Shown: positions 8,914 to 18,334, counted from the stretch's first letter. The stretch is DNA of 64,000 bases from UBA9620 sp965220695 (GCA_965220695.1 OZ244838.1:868001-932000); one strand, 5' to 3'. The notes: generated by a model not told the origin, from the letters alone. A program made the numbers and translations.

Positions 8914-11043
8914 CTACTTCGCGAGCGGGTCGGGACGGATCTGGAACTTCACGTTCTTCTGGTGCGTGCCGGACCCGCCCTCGAGGTGCCAGGCGGCGTA
9001 GTTCGAGTAGCTCGACCACAACCCCTTGCCCTTCCAGCCTGCCGCCGGGTCGTCGATGCGTCCGTTCGACGAGCGCGAGAAGAATCCCATCGGATAGGGC
9101 ACCCGCAGCGTCACGAACTGTCCCGTATCCGGCACGAACACTTCGAGCGAGTCGGTGTTGACCACCCCGTAGAGCGGGACGTCGCGTCCGAGTCCCAGCA
9201 CGTCGTGATGGTCGATCTGCGTGAGGTAGCTCTCGTCCGAGTTGATGGGGAACTCGGCGTTCGAGAAGGTCGGCTTCTCCATGCGGTGGAACGTCCACCC
9301 TTCGGGGCAGCTCTGGCCGGTTGCTCCCGGGTCGGCGGTGTCGGCGCACAGGCGGCGGTCGAACGAGGCGAAATGTCCGCTGCCGCGCCAATCCTGCCAG
9401 GCGACGCCGTCGTTGGTGAAATGCAGGCCGCCGCTGCCGTACGCGGTCGGGTTCGTCACGGTCGGGGGCGGCTCGTAGACCTCCGCCTTGCATGACTGCG
9501 GCGGGTTCGCGCCGAGATCGATCCGCACCAGCTTGTTGTCGGCCCGTCCGTTGCCGGAGCACCAGACGCTGCCATCGGCCGGGTTCACCGCCGGCGAGTA
9601 GCACCCGAACTGAATGCGATGGTCCCGGGTCGCCGTGATGGCGTCGCCCGGTTCGGTCCAGCCCGCGGTGATCACGCCGTCGCCGGTCGTATCGACGACC
9701 CCCGGACACCAGCCCTGCGCCGCTTCGGCATCCCCGGTGTCGTCCCAGACCTCCATGTCGATCCAGCCCAGGCCGGCATTGAAGCCGTAGTAGATGACCT
9801 CGTCCTCGCCGATCATGTTGTGGTCGGCCGAGAAGCAGGTGTCGATCTCGGAAAACGCCTCCGATGCGGGGTCGTACACGAACACCTGCCGGCTGCCGCG
9901 TGCCAGCGGATAGTAGCCGGCGAAGCGGTTCGACGCGCCCGTGCAGAACTCCGGCTGGGCGTCGGCGCCGCGGATGCGGCCGGTGAGCCAGACCCGTCCC
10001 TCGCCGTCCATCGCGACGCTGCGTGGATCGGCCTGACGGGCCCAGATGTCGTCGTCGCCCCAGTACGGCGATTCCGGCGTGTCGGTCTGAATCGTCGGCC
10101 CGTTCGAGGGAATGGCGATGGTGGACGCCCGGTGCTCGACAGGATCGAGCACGGCCAGGATGTCGCTGGGTTGCACGACGCCGTAGACGTGGCCGTTCGC
10201 GTTGACCGTCGCGTCGCGCACGTCCGACGCGGCGCTGTCGGTGCGGCCGTCGGTGGCGGTGCCCCAGTCCCAGAGGGTGACGACGACGTTGCGTTCGATG
10301 CCCGCCGGCCGCGGCGGAATCTGGGCGGGGGTCTCACCGGCGGCGATCCGGTCGGTCCAGTCGGCGAACATGCGCCGCTGGTCGCCCAGGCGGCGGTACA
10401 TGCCGTTCATGCTGGCCCCCATCGGCCCCATCGCGATGCGCCGGTCCCACGCCGCGAGGTGCGAGTCGGCGGTGCTCAGAATGCTGCCGGGGATCTCCCG
10501 TGTGGCTCTGTTGCCCAGTTGGTGGCAGTTGAGACACCCGGTGACCGAGCTGCCGAGCTCCTGCTGGGAATGCTCTCCCGGCGGCAGCTCGATCATCGAC
10601 AGCCACCACGCCGCCGGGTACACCTGGGCGGCCGCCGCCGCATCCGGGGCGACGACGCCCTCGAGATCGACGATCTGACCCGGAGAGGCGGAAACACGCG
10701 CGGAATCGACCAACCCGTAGCCGCGCACGAACAGGTCGTACGTGGCGTCCGGCAGATCGGGCAGCACGTACCGGCCCTCGTCGTCGGTCGCCACGATGCG
10801 GATGAACCGGGTCGGCAGGTCGGTCGTCTCTGCGACCACCCAGACGCCCGCTTCCGGGCCGGCGGCGCTCGTGACGGTGCCGCCGATGTCGTCGGCGTCG
10901 ATCTCGATGCCGGCCGCGGCGCCCGTTGCGTCTCCGCCGGCTGGCGGTTCGCCCGTGCAGTTCGCCGCTACGGCAAGGGCGCCGGCCAGGCATCCCGCCC
11001 GCAGCACGTCGCGCAGCCGATCGCTTCCAGGACCATTCGCCAT
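8914..11043 (-). CDS. Secreted mono-haem beta-propeller protein with carboxypeptidase-regulatory-like domain
   Basis: ATG 11043 is preferred over an upstream in-frame start at 11154 because GGGAGGGG sits 6 nt before it, giving 709 residues. An N-terminal export signal with a cysteine near residue 29 may act as a non-canonical lipobox. Residues about 45-130 form a carboxypeptidase-regulatory-like beta sandwich (GGTVTSAAG, GRYVLPDLPDATYDL). One haem site follows (CLNCHQLGNR). A long streptogramin-lyase/NHL-type propeller fills the rest (DPRSVAMDGEGRVWLTGR, SPAVNPADGSVWC). It converges on the PQQ alcohol dehydrogenase with 18 nt between stops. A role as periplasmic electron carrier or binding protein is inference. 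A fragment of a second family member lies at 21746-21909. Confidence 0.65.
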   Translation of the reverse strand: MANGPGSDRLRDVLRAGCLAGALAVAANCTGEPPAGGDATGAAAGIEIDADDIGGTVTSAAGPEAGVWVVAETTDLPTRFIRIVATDDEGRYVLPDLPDATYDLFVRGYGLVDSARVSASPGQIVDLEGVVAPDAAAAAQVYPAAWWLSMIELPPGEHSQQELGSSVTGCLNCHQLGNRATREIPGSILSTADSHLAAWDRRIAMGPMGASMNGMYRRLGDQRRMFADWTDRIAAGETPAQIPPRPAGIERNVVVTLWDWGTATDGRTDSAASDVRDATVNANGHVYGVVQPSDILAVLDPVEHRASTIAIPSNGPTIQTDTPESPYWGDDDIWARQADPRSVAMDGEGRVWLTGRIRGADAQPEFCTGASNRFAGYYPLARGSRQVFVYDPASEAFSEIDTCFSADHNMIGEDEVIYYGFNAGLGWIDMEVWDDTGDAEAAQGWCPGVVDTTGDGVITAGWTEPGDAITATRDHRIQFGCYSPAVNPADGSVWCSGNGRADNKLVRIDLGANPPQSCKAEVYEPPPTVTNPTAYGSGGLHFTNDGVAWQDWRGSGHFASFDRRLCADTADPGATGQSCPEGWTFHRMEKPTFSNAEFPINSDESYLTQIDHHDVLGLGRDVPLYGVVNTDSLEVFVPDTGQFVTLRVPYPMGFFSRSSNGRIDDPAAGWKGKGLWSSYSNYAAWHLEGGSGTHQKNVKFQIRPDPLAK

Positions 11044-11176
11044 GACGCCCCTCCCGTATGCCCGCATGAATGTCGCCTGTCGGTGCGACACAGCATACGC
11101 CATGTGCGGGATGCAGCGCAGGGAGAGGGCGGGGGACCCGCTCGCGCGCGTCACCCGGCCGGCGCCGACCAGAAAA

Positions 11177-11202
11177 AAGGCCCGGCATTCATGCCGGGCC
11201 TT
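11177..11202 (-). terminator. Rho-independent terminator after the DUF1592-DUF1552 operon
   Basis: A perfect inverted repeat (AAGGCCCGGCAT on each arm, 2-nt centre) is followed on the minus strand by six T residues. It lies about 50 nt after the DUF1552 stop codon and insulates that operon from the downstream minus-strand gene. Confidence 0.9.
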
Positions 11203-11253
11203 GGCGAAATCCGGGCGCGGGTCAGACGCCCTGCCGTTGCACGTGTCGGGCGG

Positions 11254-12588
11254 TTACCCGACGCTGAGCAGTTCGAGTTTGCCGGTGCTGTCACTCATCT
11301 TGTCCACCGGGATGCCCATCTTGTCGAGAATCGTGAGGTGCAGGTTGGTGACCGGCGTCCGCTCGGCATAGCGGATGTGACCGGCCGGTTTCAACTGTCC
11401 GGATCCGCCGCCGACGAGCACGAGCGGCAGGCCCTTGTTGTCATGCCGGTTGCTGTCGGACATGCCGGCGCCGTAGATCGTCACCATGTTGTCGAGCAGG
11501 GTGCCGTCGCCGTCGGGCGTCGCCCGCGCCTTCTCGAGGAAATACGAGAACAACGACAGGTGGAACTCGTTGATCTTCGCGATCTTCTCGTAGAGCGTCG
11601 GGTCGTTGCGGTGGTGCGACGTGGGGTGATGCGAGTCGGGGACCCCGATTTCCGGATAGGTGCGGCCGCTGATCTCGCGCGCCAGCATGTAGGTGCTGAC
11701 CCGTGTCAGGTCGGTCTGATAGGCCAGCAGCAGCAGGTCGAACATCAGCTTGGCGTGCTCTTCGTAGGTGGCCGGGATGCCGGCCGGCTGGTCGACTTCC
11801 GGCAGCTCGCGGTCACTCTGTTCCTCGGCCTTCTGGATGCGGCGTTCGATGTCGCGCACCGCCTCGAGATACTCGTTGACCCGGAGCTGGTCGTTGGGAC
11901 CCAGCCCGCGCTGCAGCGCGTCGATCTTGTCCGACACCGAGTCGAGAATGCTCTGATCCTTCCTGATTCGGAGCAGACGCGCCGCCGGATCGGTCGAGCC
12001 GCTGTCGCCGAACAGCCGCTCGAACACGGCCCGCGGGTTGTTCTCGCCCATGAGCGGGGTGGTCTCGTTGCGCCAGGAGATGGTGTTCGTGTAGGTGCAA
12101 CTGAACCCGACGTCGCAGGAGCCGGAGACGTCGCGGCTGTCCAGGGCGATCTCGAGCGACCCGAGCTGCGTGTGCTGCGCGAACTCCCGGGCGATGAGCT
12201 GGTCGACCGAGACGCCGGCACGCAGGTTCGACTCGGTGCGGGCCGGCGTGACGCCGGTCAGGAAGCGGGTGGCGGCGCTGGCATGGACCCCGGCATTGCT
12301 GGGGACCCCGTTCAGACCCGTCAGCAGCGTCATCTGGTCGCGGTACGCCGCAATCGGATTGAGCAGCCGGGTGGTCTCGAAGGCGCTTCCCTCGTCCTCG
12401 GGCGTCCAGTGCTTCATCGCCATCCCGTTCGGCACGTAGACGACGCCGAACCGGCGCACCGGATTGGCGGCGCTGTTCCGGATGGCGGCGAATGCCGGCA
12501 CCATGCCGTCGAGCAGCGGCAGCGCCAGGCCGGCGCCGATGCCCCGCAGCACGGTACGGCGAGGGATAGCCTTCTTGGTGATCATCAT
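11254..12588 (-). CDS. DUF1552 protein, Tat-exported
   Basis: The 444-residue protein starts with a twin-arginine signal (IPRRTVLRGIGAGLALPLLDG) and belongs to DUF1552, a sulfatase-like fold family common in Planctomycetes and Acidobacteria. Family marks are GVVYVPNGMAMKHWTP near residue 50, LTGLNGV, GCDVGFSCTYTN-like text and DSHHPTSHH near 320. The ATG overlaps the preceding cytochrome's stop by 4 nt, and GGAGGT stands 7 nt before it, so the two are translationally coupled. The Tat signal implies folding before export, possibly with a cofactor. No enzymatic activity is established for the family; a joint complex with the cytochrome is inferred from the constant pairing. Confidence 0.85.
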   Translation of the reverse strand: MMITKKAIPRRTVLRGIGAGLALPLLDGMVPAFAAIRNSAANPVRRFGVVYVPNGMAMKHWTPEDEGSAFETTRLLNPIAAYRDQMTLLTGLNGVPSNAGVHASAATRFLTGVTPARTESNLRAGVSVDQLIAREFAQHTQLGSLEIALDSRDVSGSCDVGFSCTYTNTISWRNETTPLMGENNPRAVFERLFGDSGSTDPAARLLRIRKDQSILDSVSDKIDALQRGLGPNDQLRVNEYLEAVRDIERRIQKAEEQSDRELPEVDQPAGIPATYEEHAKLMFDLLLLAYQTDLTRVSTYMLAREISGRTYPEIGVPDSHHPTSHHRNDPTLYEKIAKINEFHLSLFSYFLEKARATPDGDGTLLDNMVTIYGAGMSDSNRHDNKGLPLVLVGGGSGQLKPAGHIRYAERTPVTNLHLTILDKMGIPVDKMSDSTGKLELLSVG

Positions 12589-15077
12589 GAGTCTGACCTC
12601 CGCATCTGGAACGCGGTGCTCTTCACAATTCCGAGGATGATAGATGACCAGCGGTAGTCGTCGCCAGCCGCTTCACGCACGATTCGTCTCACGGTCGGGG
12701 CGTCGTAGTACTCGATCCCGCGCCCCAGGGCATATCCCATCAGTTTTTCGGTCACGGTGCCCACGAAGTCGTCGGGGCGATCGAGCAGCAGGTCGCGCAG
12801 GCCGATCGGCCCGTCGAACGCGGCGCCGTCCGGCAGCGTTCCCGACGCGTCGATCGGCGTGCCCGCCGCGCTGACCTGACGCCAGTTCCCGACGGCGTCG
12901 AAGTTCTCCAGCGAGAATCCGATCGGGTCCATCGGCGCATGACAGACGGCGCAGGCGGGGTTCTCGCGGTGCTGCACCATCGCCTGCCGCATCGAAATTG
13001 GCTCGCCGTCTTCGTTCTCTTGTTCGAGGGTCGGCACGTCGGGCGGCGGCTCGGGCGGCGGCGCGCCCAGCAGGTTCTCGAGCACCCATTTGCCGCGCAG
13101 CACCGGCGACGTGCGGTTCGGATACGACGTGACCGTCATGACGCTGCCGTGGCTCAGCAACCCGGCGCGCTCGCCGTCCGCGAAGGTCACCTTCCGGAAC
13201 CGGTTGCCGTAGATGTTCGGGATGTCGTAGTGCTCGGCCAGCCGCTCGTTCACGAATGTGTAGTTCGCCCGCAGCAGGTCGAGGACGCTGCGGTCTTCCT
13301 GCAACAGGCTTTCGATGAAAAGCCGGGTCTCCTGCTGATAGGCCTCGCGCAGGTTGTCGTCGAAGTGCGGGAAGGCCAGCGGGTCCGGATACACGGTCTG
13401 CACGTTGCGGAAGTGCAGCCACTGACCGGCGAAGTTCTCCACCAGCGCGGTGGCGCGCTCGTCGGCCAGCATCCGCCGCACCTGCTGCTCGAGGATGTCC
13501 GGCTCGCTGAGGCTGCCGCGCTCGGCGACCGCCAGCAGCTCGTCGTCCGGCATGCTGCTCCAGAGGAAGAACGACAACCGCGACGCCAGCTCGACGTCGC
13601 GCAGTGCGTAGATGGCGCCCGGGGCGCCGTCGACCGGGTCGTTCTCGATGCGATACAGGAACTCGGGGTCGGCGAGCAGGCGCTCGAGGGCGAAGCCGAT
13701 GCCTTCGTCGAAACTGCCGCCGCTGCGGCCCGCCTCGAAGAAGCGCAGCAGCGTCTGGACGTCGCCGTCGGTGACCGGCCGGCGATAGGCGCGGCGCGCG
13801 AGCGTCGAGAGGATCTCGGTGGCGCAGGGCAGCTCGTCGCCGGCGGCGGCCGGGGTGCACGAGAACACGCGGCGCCGCGTCGGGGTCACTCCCGGCCCGT
13901 CGACGACGAAGGGGCCGCTGATCTCGACCCGGTCGAGCGCCGGATTGGAGTCCGGCATGTCGTTCACCGCCAGGGCGAAGCCGGTCTGACGCGGTTGCAG
14001 CACGCCGTCTTCTTCCCAGGTTTCGCGCGGGAACGAGACGCCGATCAGGTGCGGGCCGGCGTCGACGGCGATGCGCACTTCGAGGTCGTCGTCGGCGTGC
14101 AGCGTGTAGGACTCCCACACGTCATCGCCGCGAATGTTGCCGGCAAAGCTGATCGGGGCCGGCGTGCCGGGGGCTTCGCCGCCGAAGGTGAACTGCCGGA
14201 TGCGGCGGCCGTCGAGCCGGATCTCGACATCGTGCGCCTGGTCGATGCCGCGCACGTAGCCGACGTAGTTCGTGCGCAGACGCAGCTTGATCAGGTACTC
14301 GCCATCGACCGGGAAGTGGTGCCGGACAGCCGTCCCGCCGCGCGACCCGAACGGCAGGTCCTCGCTCTGCTGGTTCTCCTGGACAAGCAGCAGCGGAACC
14401 TCGTAGGTCTCGATAACGCTGCCTCCCGCCGGCGGACGGCCGATGGCCAGCCGGCTGATCTTCCGCGCCGCCGAGACGTAGCGCTCGAACAGGGCGGGGG
14501 ACAGCGACAGGGCGCCGGCGTTGTTGTCGAACCCGTAGCGGTCCGGGGCGTCCGCCGGAATCCACTCGCCGACATCGATGTTCAGGTCGAGCAGATCGCG
14601 AATGACGTTGCGGTATTCGGTCTGATTCAGACGGTGAAACGCCTGCGTCCGGCCCGGGTCCGGGTTCGCTTCGGCGGCGCGGTCCAACTCGTCTTCCAGC
14701 CAGCGCCGGAACCGGTCGTAGGTCGCCTTGTCCGGTCGGGGCCGCGGCTGCGGAGGCATGGCGCCCACGCGCAGCTTGCGCACGACGTTTTCCCAGATCT
14801 CCGGATGTTCGGCGACGTTGTCGACGTTCACGTCGTCGAGCGCCAGACCCACCGCGCGCAACTGCGAAATGAGCAGAGAGCGGGGTTCGTCGGTGCCGTT
14901 GACGTAGTCGCCGTTGTGGCAGGTGACGCAATACTCGTCAAGGAGTGCGCGCTGTGGCGAGACCGCGGCCGGGGCGCCGCCCGCGCGCGCGGGCTGACCC
15001 GCCGCCTGGGGCGACAGGGACGCCCAGAAGGCGGCGACGAGCACGGTTCCGCCGACCGCACGTACACTTCTACGCAC
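12585..15077 (-). CDS. Planctomycete-type cytochrome (DUF1587/1592/1588/1585 protein)
   Basis: This 830-residue secreted multidomain protein carries two haem motifs: CVTCH near residue 50, and CAVCH in the DUF1588 segment (PACAVCHAPMDPIGFSLENF). Between them lie the DUF1587 part (FHRLNQTEYRNVIRDLLDL), a carbohydrate-binding-like beta domain (VEIRLDGRRIRQF) and DUF1595/DUF1592 (LSFFLWSSMPDDELL). The DUF1585 end has GTVTEKLMGYALGRGIEYYD. GTG 15077 is chosen because AGGAAGG lies 8 nt upstream and a signal peptide starts there; an in-frame extension to 15419 would run across the divergent ankyrin gene. Such proteins are thought to link extracellular polymer or small-molecule oxidation to electron transfer, but none is well characterised. 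Its DUF1552 partner follows with a 4-nt overlap. Confidence 0.87.
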   Translation of the reverse strand: MRRSVRAVGGTVLVAAFWASLSPQAAGQPARAGGAPAAVSPQRALLDEYCVTCHNGDYVNGTDEPRSLLISQLRAVGLALDDVNVDNVAEHPEIWENVVRKLRVGAMPPQPRPRPDKATYDRFRRWLEDELDRAAEANPDPGRTQAFHRLNQTEYRNVIRDLLDLNIDVGEWIPADAPDRYGFDNNAGALSLSPALFERYVSAARKISRLAIGRPPAGGSVIETYEVPLLLVQENQQSEDLPFGSRGGTAVRHHFPVDGEYLIKLRLRTNYVGYVRGIDQAHDVEIRLDGRRIRQFTFGGEAPGTPAPISFAGNIRGDDVWESYTLHADDDLEVRIAVDAGPHLIGVSFPRETWEEDGVLQPRQTGFALAVNDMPDSNPALDRVEISGPFVVDGPGVTPTRRRVFSCTPAAAGDELPCATEILSTLARRAYRRPVTDGDVQTLLRFFEAGRSGGSFDEGIGFALERLLADPEFLYRIENDPVDGAPGAIYALRDVELASRLSFFLWSSMPDDELLAVAERGSLSEPDILEQQVRRMLADERATALVENFAGQWLHFRNVQTVYPDPLAFPHFDDNLREAYQQETRLFIESLLQEDRSVLDLLRANYTFVNERLAEHYDIPNIYGNRFRKVTFADGERAGLLSHGSVMTVTSYPNRTSPVLRGKWVLENLLGAPPPEPPPDVPTLEQENEDGEPISMRQAMVQHRENPACAVCHAPMDPIGFSLENFDAVGNWRQVSAAGTPIDASGTLPDGAAFDGPIGLRDLLLDRPDDFVGTVTEKLMGYALGRGIEYYDAPTVRRIVREAAGDDYRWSSIILGIVKSTAFQMRRSDS

Positions 15078-15243
15078 CGACCCGCCTTCCTCGTGGTCTG
15101 CCCGCCACATACACTCCGAGACACGATAGTGTGGACCCAAGGGTGCGTCGTTGTCAATCGTGGTCCCGTGCGGTAGGATGACGTTCTGAGTGGGACTTTC
15201 CTGCGGAATCGCGCAGCTTTTCGCCTCTACGGAGAACGTGTCG

Positions 15244-16830
15244 ATGTCAGTGTCCCGAAGCGGCTGGTTCATCCTGCTGGCGGCCTGTGTTCTGCTGGCG
15301 GGTAGCGCCCTGCCCGACGCCGCCGCGGCGGACGAGGCGCCGCTGATCGCGGCGGTCAAGGCAGAGGACGCCGGTGCCGTTACCGCGCTGCTGGACGGCG
15401 GCGCCGACGTGAACGCCACGCAACCGGATGGGGCGACGGCGCTGCACTGGGCGGCGTTTCGGGATCACCACGAGATTGCGAGTCGGCTGATCGCGGCCGG
15501 TGCGGATGTCAACGCCGCCAACGAATTGGGGGCGACGGCGCTGTGGCTGGCCGCGGACAACGGCAGCGCCCCGATGGTGGAGCGCCTGCTCGCCGCCGGC
15601 GCCCGGCCCGACACGGCGCTGCCGGAAGGGGAGACACCCGTCATGACGGCGTCCCGCACGGGGAACGCCGATGCGGTGACCCTGCTGCTGGCGGCCGGCG
15701 CCGACGTCAACGTGGCGGAGGACACCCGCGGGCAGACCGCCCTCATGTGGGCCGTGGCCCAGGGGCATCATGCGGTCGTGGCGGCGCTGATCGAGCACGG
15801 CGCCGATGTCGCCGCGAGGTCCAGGCTGCGGTCGCGCCTGATGCATGCCGACGCCACGAACGCGTCGCAGTACGACCAGGGCGTCACGTGGCACCGGGGC
15901 GGCTTCACCCCGCTGCTCTTCGCGGCGCGGCACGGCGACATCGAGTCGGCCCGGCTGCTGCTGGCGGCCGGCGCCGACGTGGACGACCCCGCTCCGACCG
16001 GCGCGACTCCGCTCGTGCTGGCCGCACACAGCGGCCATGGCGAGTTCGGCGCCTTTCTGCTTGACGCCGGGGCTGACCCCAACGCCATCGGCGCGGGCTA
16101 CAACGCGCTGCACGCCGCCACGCTGCGCGGGGACGAGCGGCTGGTCGAAGCGTTGCTGAGACATGGCGCCGACCCGGACGCGCGTCTCGAGTCCGGCACG
16201 CCGCTGCGGCGCACGAGCCAGGACTGGGCCTTGAATCCGTCGCTGGTGAGCGCGACGCCCTACTGGCTGGCTGCCTATTTTCGCGAGCCGAACATCATGC
16301 GCGACCTGGTGGCGGCCGGCGCCGACCCGCGCTTGACGACGCTCGAACGGTGGCGGCCGGTCGCCGAGCGTGCCGGCGGTGTCGGTCCGCCGCACCCCGC
16401 CAACGGGTTCATTCCGGCGCTGGTCGCGGCCCTGCGCGGTCCCGCCGACAGGGGGCGTTTCTTCAACACCGCGGCGCGCGACCCCGACGGTGAGGAGCGC
16501 AAGGCCCTGGAGACGGTGCGCGTCGCTGTCGAGCACGGCGCCGACGTCAACGGCACCGCCGAGGATGGCGGGGCGGCGATACATACGGCCGCCCAGCGCA
16601 ATTTTGCGAGCGTCGTGAGCCTGCTGGCCGAGCACGGCGCCGACATCGATCTGAAGAACGGCTCTGGACGGTCTCCGCTGCAGATCGCCGCCGGGGCGGA
16701 AGCGGGGCGGGCCCGCAGTGCTGCAGCGGCAGAGCGCGCCCCCTCCGGCAACTCCGCCGAGGTGCTGCGTGAACTCGGCGCGATCGAAAAGACGGACGAG
16801 AACGCGGACGAGGCCGACGCGCCTCGCTGA
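15244..16830 (+). CDS. Secreted ankyrin-repeat protein
   Basis: The protein has 528 residues with a signal peptide (about 1-29). About ten ankyrin repeats follow, recognisable by LLAAGADVN-type ends and TPLxxAAxxG starts from residue 32 to 500. A break near 225-235 and a longer insert near 330-420 interrupt the array. ATG 15244 has GGAG 9 nt upstream. It is divergent from the DUF1592 cytochrome, with promoters in the 166-nt gap. Ankyrin arrays bind proteins; the partner is unknown. In this lineage such proteins often sit beside quinoproteins, as here with the propeller gene 59 nt downstream on the same strand, probably one transcript. Confidence 0.85.
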   Translation: MSVSRSGWFILLAACVLLAGSALPDAAAADEAPLIAAVKAEDAGAVTALLDGGADVNATQPDGATALHWAAFRDHHEIASRLIAAGADVNAANELGATALWLAADNGSAPMVERLLAAGARPDTALPEGETPVMTASRTGNADAVTLLLAAGADVNVAEDTRGQTALMWAVAQGHHAVVAALIEHGADVAARSRLRSRLMHADATNASQYDQGVTWHRGGFTPLLFAARHGDIESARLLLAAGADVDDPAPTGATPLVLAAHSGHGEFGAFLLDAGADPNAIGAGYNALHAATLRGDERLVEALLRHGADPDARLESGTPLRRTSQDWALNPSLVSATPYWLAAYFREPNIMRDLVAAGADPRLTTLERWRPVAERAGGVGPPHPANGFIPALVAALRGPADRGRFFNTAARDPDGEERKALETVRVAVEHGADVNGTAEDGGAAIHTAAQRNFASVVSLLAEHGADIDLKNGSGRSPLQIAAGAEAGRARSAAAAERAPSGNSAEVLRELGAIEKTDENADEADAPR

Positions 16831-16889
16831 GACCGGCGGCCGGCAGACCGCGCGCGACACTCCCGCCGCGTCCGGTTCACCACCTCCAT

Positions 16890-18242
16890 ATGATGCGTAC
16901 AGCGGCCATCGGCACCGTCGTGGCGGCCTTGCTGCTGATACCGGCGGCAGCCGTGGCGCAACCGGGGCAATGGGCCCGGTTCCGGGGTCCGGATGCCGGC
17001 GCCGTGGCGGACGATCCACGCCTGCCGGAGACCTGGAGCGAGACCGAAAATGTCGTGTGGACCGCCGATATCCCCGGCCTGGGTTGGAGCTCGCCCGTCG
17101 TCTGGGACGATCACGTCTTTCTGACGACCGCGGTCAGCGCGGGTGCCGAGCGGGCGCCGGTGCGCGGGCTGTACGACCCGGGCTCCGACAGCGGCGCCAC
17201 CCGCTCGAGCGCAGCGCACCGCTGGCTCGTCTACGACCTGGACTTCGCCACCGGCGAGGTGCGCTGGGTGCGCGAGCTGCAGACCGCGGTCCCGCAGATC
17301 GAGCGGCATCTCAAGAACAGCTTCGCGTCAGAGACTCCCGTCACCGACGGCGAACGGCTCTACGTCTATTTCGGCGCGATCGGCCTGGTGGCGGCGCTGG
17401 ACCTGGACGGCGAGGTGCTCTGGCGGCGTGAGCTCGGGGTGTTCAACGGCCGCCAGCGATTCGGCACCGCGGCCTCGCCGGCGCTCCATGACGGCCGGCT
17501 GTATGTCGTCAACGACAACACCACCCAGTCGTTTCTCGTGGTGCTCGATGCCACGACCGGGGCGGAGGTGTGGCGCGTCGAGCGGAACGAAGTGGAGAAC
17601 TGGTCCACGCCGTTCGTCTGGGAGAACGATCTGCGCACGGAGATCGTCACCGCCGGGTTGCGGCGGGTACGCTCGTATGACCTCGATGGCCGGCTGCTGT
17701 GGGAGCTGGGCGGGATGACGGTGAACGTGGTGCCGACACCGTTCGCCAGGGACGGGCTGGTGTATATCAGCTCCGGGTACCCCGGCGGCCTGCCCAGACC
17801 GGTCTACGCGATCCGGCCGGGCGCGTCGGGCGACATCTCGTTGAGAGAGGGCGAGAACGCCAACGACTTCATCGTCTGGTATCAGCCGATGCTGGGCACC
17901 TACAACACGTCGGCGCTGGTCTACGACGGTTACTACTACACGCTGCTCGACCGCGGCTTCCTGCTGAATCACGACGCCCGGACGGGACGCGAGATCTACG
18001 GCCGGACACGCATCAAGCCGGGCTCCGGGTTCACGGCCTCGCCGTGGGCCTACAACGGTCGGATCTTCCTGCTGGGCGAGGATGGCGACACCTTCGTCGT
18101 GCGCGCCGGGCCCGAGTTCGAGCTGCTCGGCACGAACTCGCTCAACGAAATGGCGCTGGCGACGCCGGCGGTCGTGCGCGGGAGTCTGATCCTGCGCACG
18201 CAGTCGAAGCTGTATCGCCTCAGCAACGACCCCGGCTTGTAG
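16890..18242 (+). CDS. PQQ-like beta-propeller protein (BamB-like)
   Basis: A 450-residue secreted propeller with a signal peptide ending near AVAQ. Opening text QWARFRGPDAGAVADDPRLP is the standard start of the outer-membrane-biogenesis/PQQ-like propellers of Planctomycetes and Acidobacteria. Blades carry the quinoprotein W-docking pattern (GEVRWVREL, GEVLWRREL, GAEVWRVE, GRLLWELG). The metal-binding Glu/Asn/Asp set of true PQQ dehydrogenases is not visible, so a scaffold or binding role is more likely than catalysis. It follows the ankyrin gene closely and may be co-expressed. There is no clear ribosome site; ATG 16890 or 16893 are equally possible. Confidence 0.8.
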   Translation: MMRTAAIGTVVAALLLIPAAAVAQPGQWARFRGPDAGAVADDPRLPETWSETENVVWTADIPGLGWSSPVVWDDHVFLTTAVSAGAERAPVRGLYDPGSDSGATRSSAAHRWLVYDLDFATGEVRWVRELQTAVPQIERHLKNSFASETPVTDGERLYVYFGAIGLVAALDLDGEVLWRRELGVFNGRQRFGTAASPALHDGRLYVVNDNTTQSFLVVLDATTGAEVWRVERNEVENWSTPFVWENDLRTEIVTAGLRRVRSYDLDGRLLWELGGMTVNVVPTPFARDGLVYISSGYPGGLPRPVYAIRPGASGDISLREGENANDFIVWYQPMLGTYNTSALVYDGYYYTLLDRGFLLNHDARTGREIYGRTRIKPGSGFTASPWAYNGRIFLLGEDGDTFVVRAGPEFELLGTNSLNEMALATPAVVRGSLILRTQSKLYRLSNDPGL

Positions 18243-18265
18243 TCGGCGGTCGTCCCTCAACGCTG

Positions 18266-18334
18266 GCAGCCCGTGAAAAAACCGCGCGTTGCACCGAGAT
18301 CGGCGATGTGCACGGTGAGCAAGGCGAGCAGGGG
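18266..18334 (+). repeat. Interspersed intergenic repeat, copy A
   Basis: Copy A of a roughly 70-bp sequence that begins GCAGCCCGTG, contains GCACCGAG and ends GAGCAAGGCGAG. It aligns along its whole length with copy C (57092-57162), at roughly three quarters identity by eye, and over its first half with copy B (50016-50051). All copies have the same orientation. Copy A is followed at once by an 8-bp hairpin (GGGCAACC/GGTTGCCC, 18332-18352) without a T-run. Confidence 0.6.

Noticed and set aside
9619..12657. Long open frame of 1,012 codons on the plus strand
   Set aside because: It is the antisense shadow of two genes with clear families (haem propeller protein and DUF1552); its translation is Arg/Val/Gly-rich without domains and crosses the terminator at 11177.
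12939..15176. 745-codon plus-strand frame
   Set aside because: Antisense shadow of the DUF1592-type cytochrome gene.
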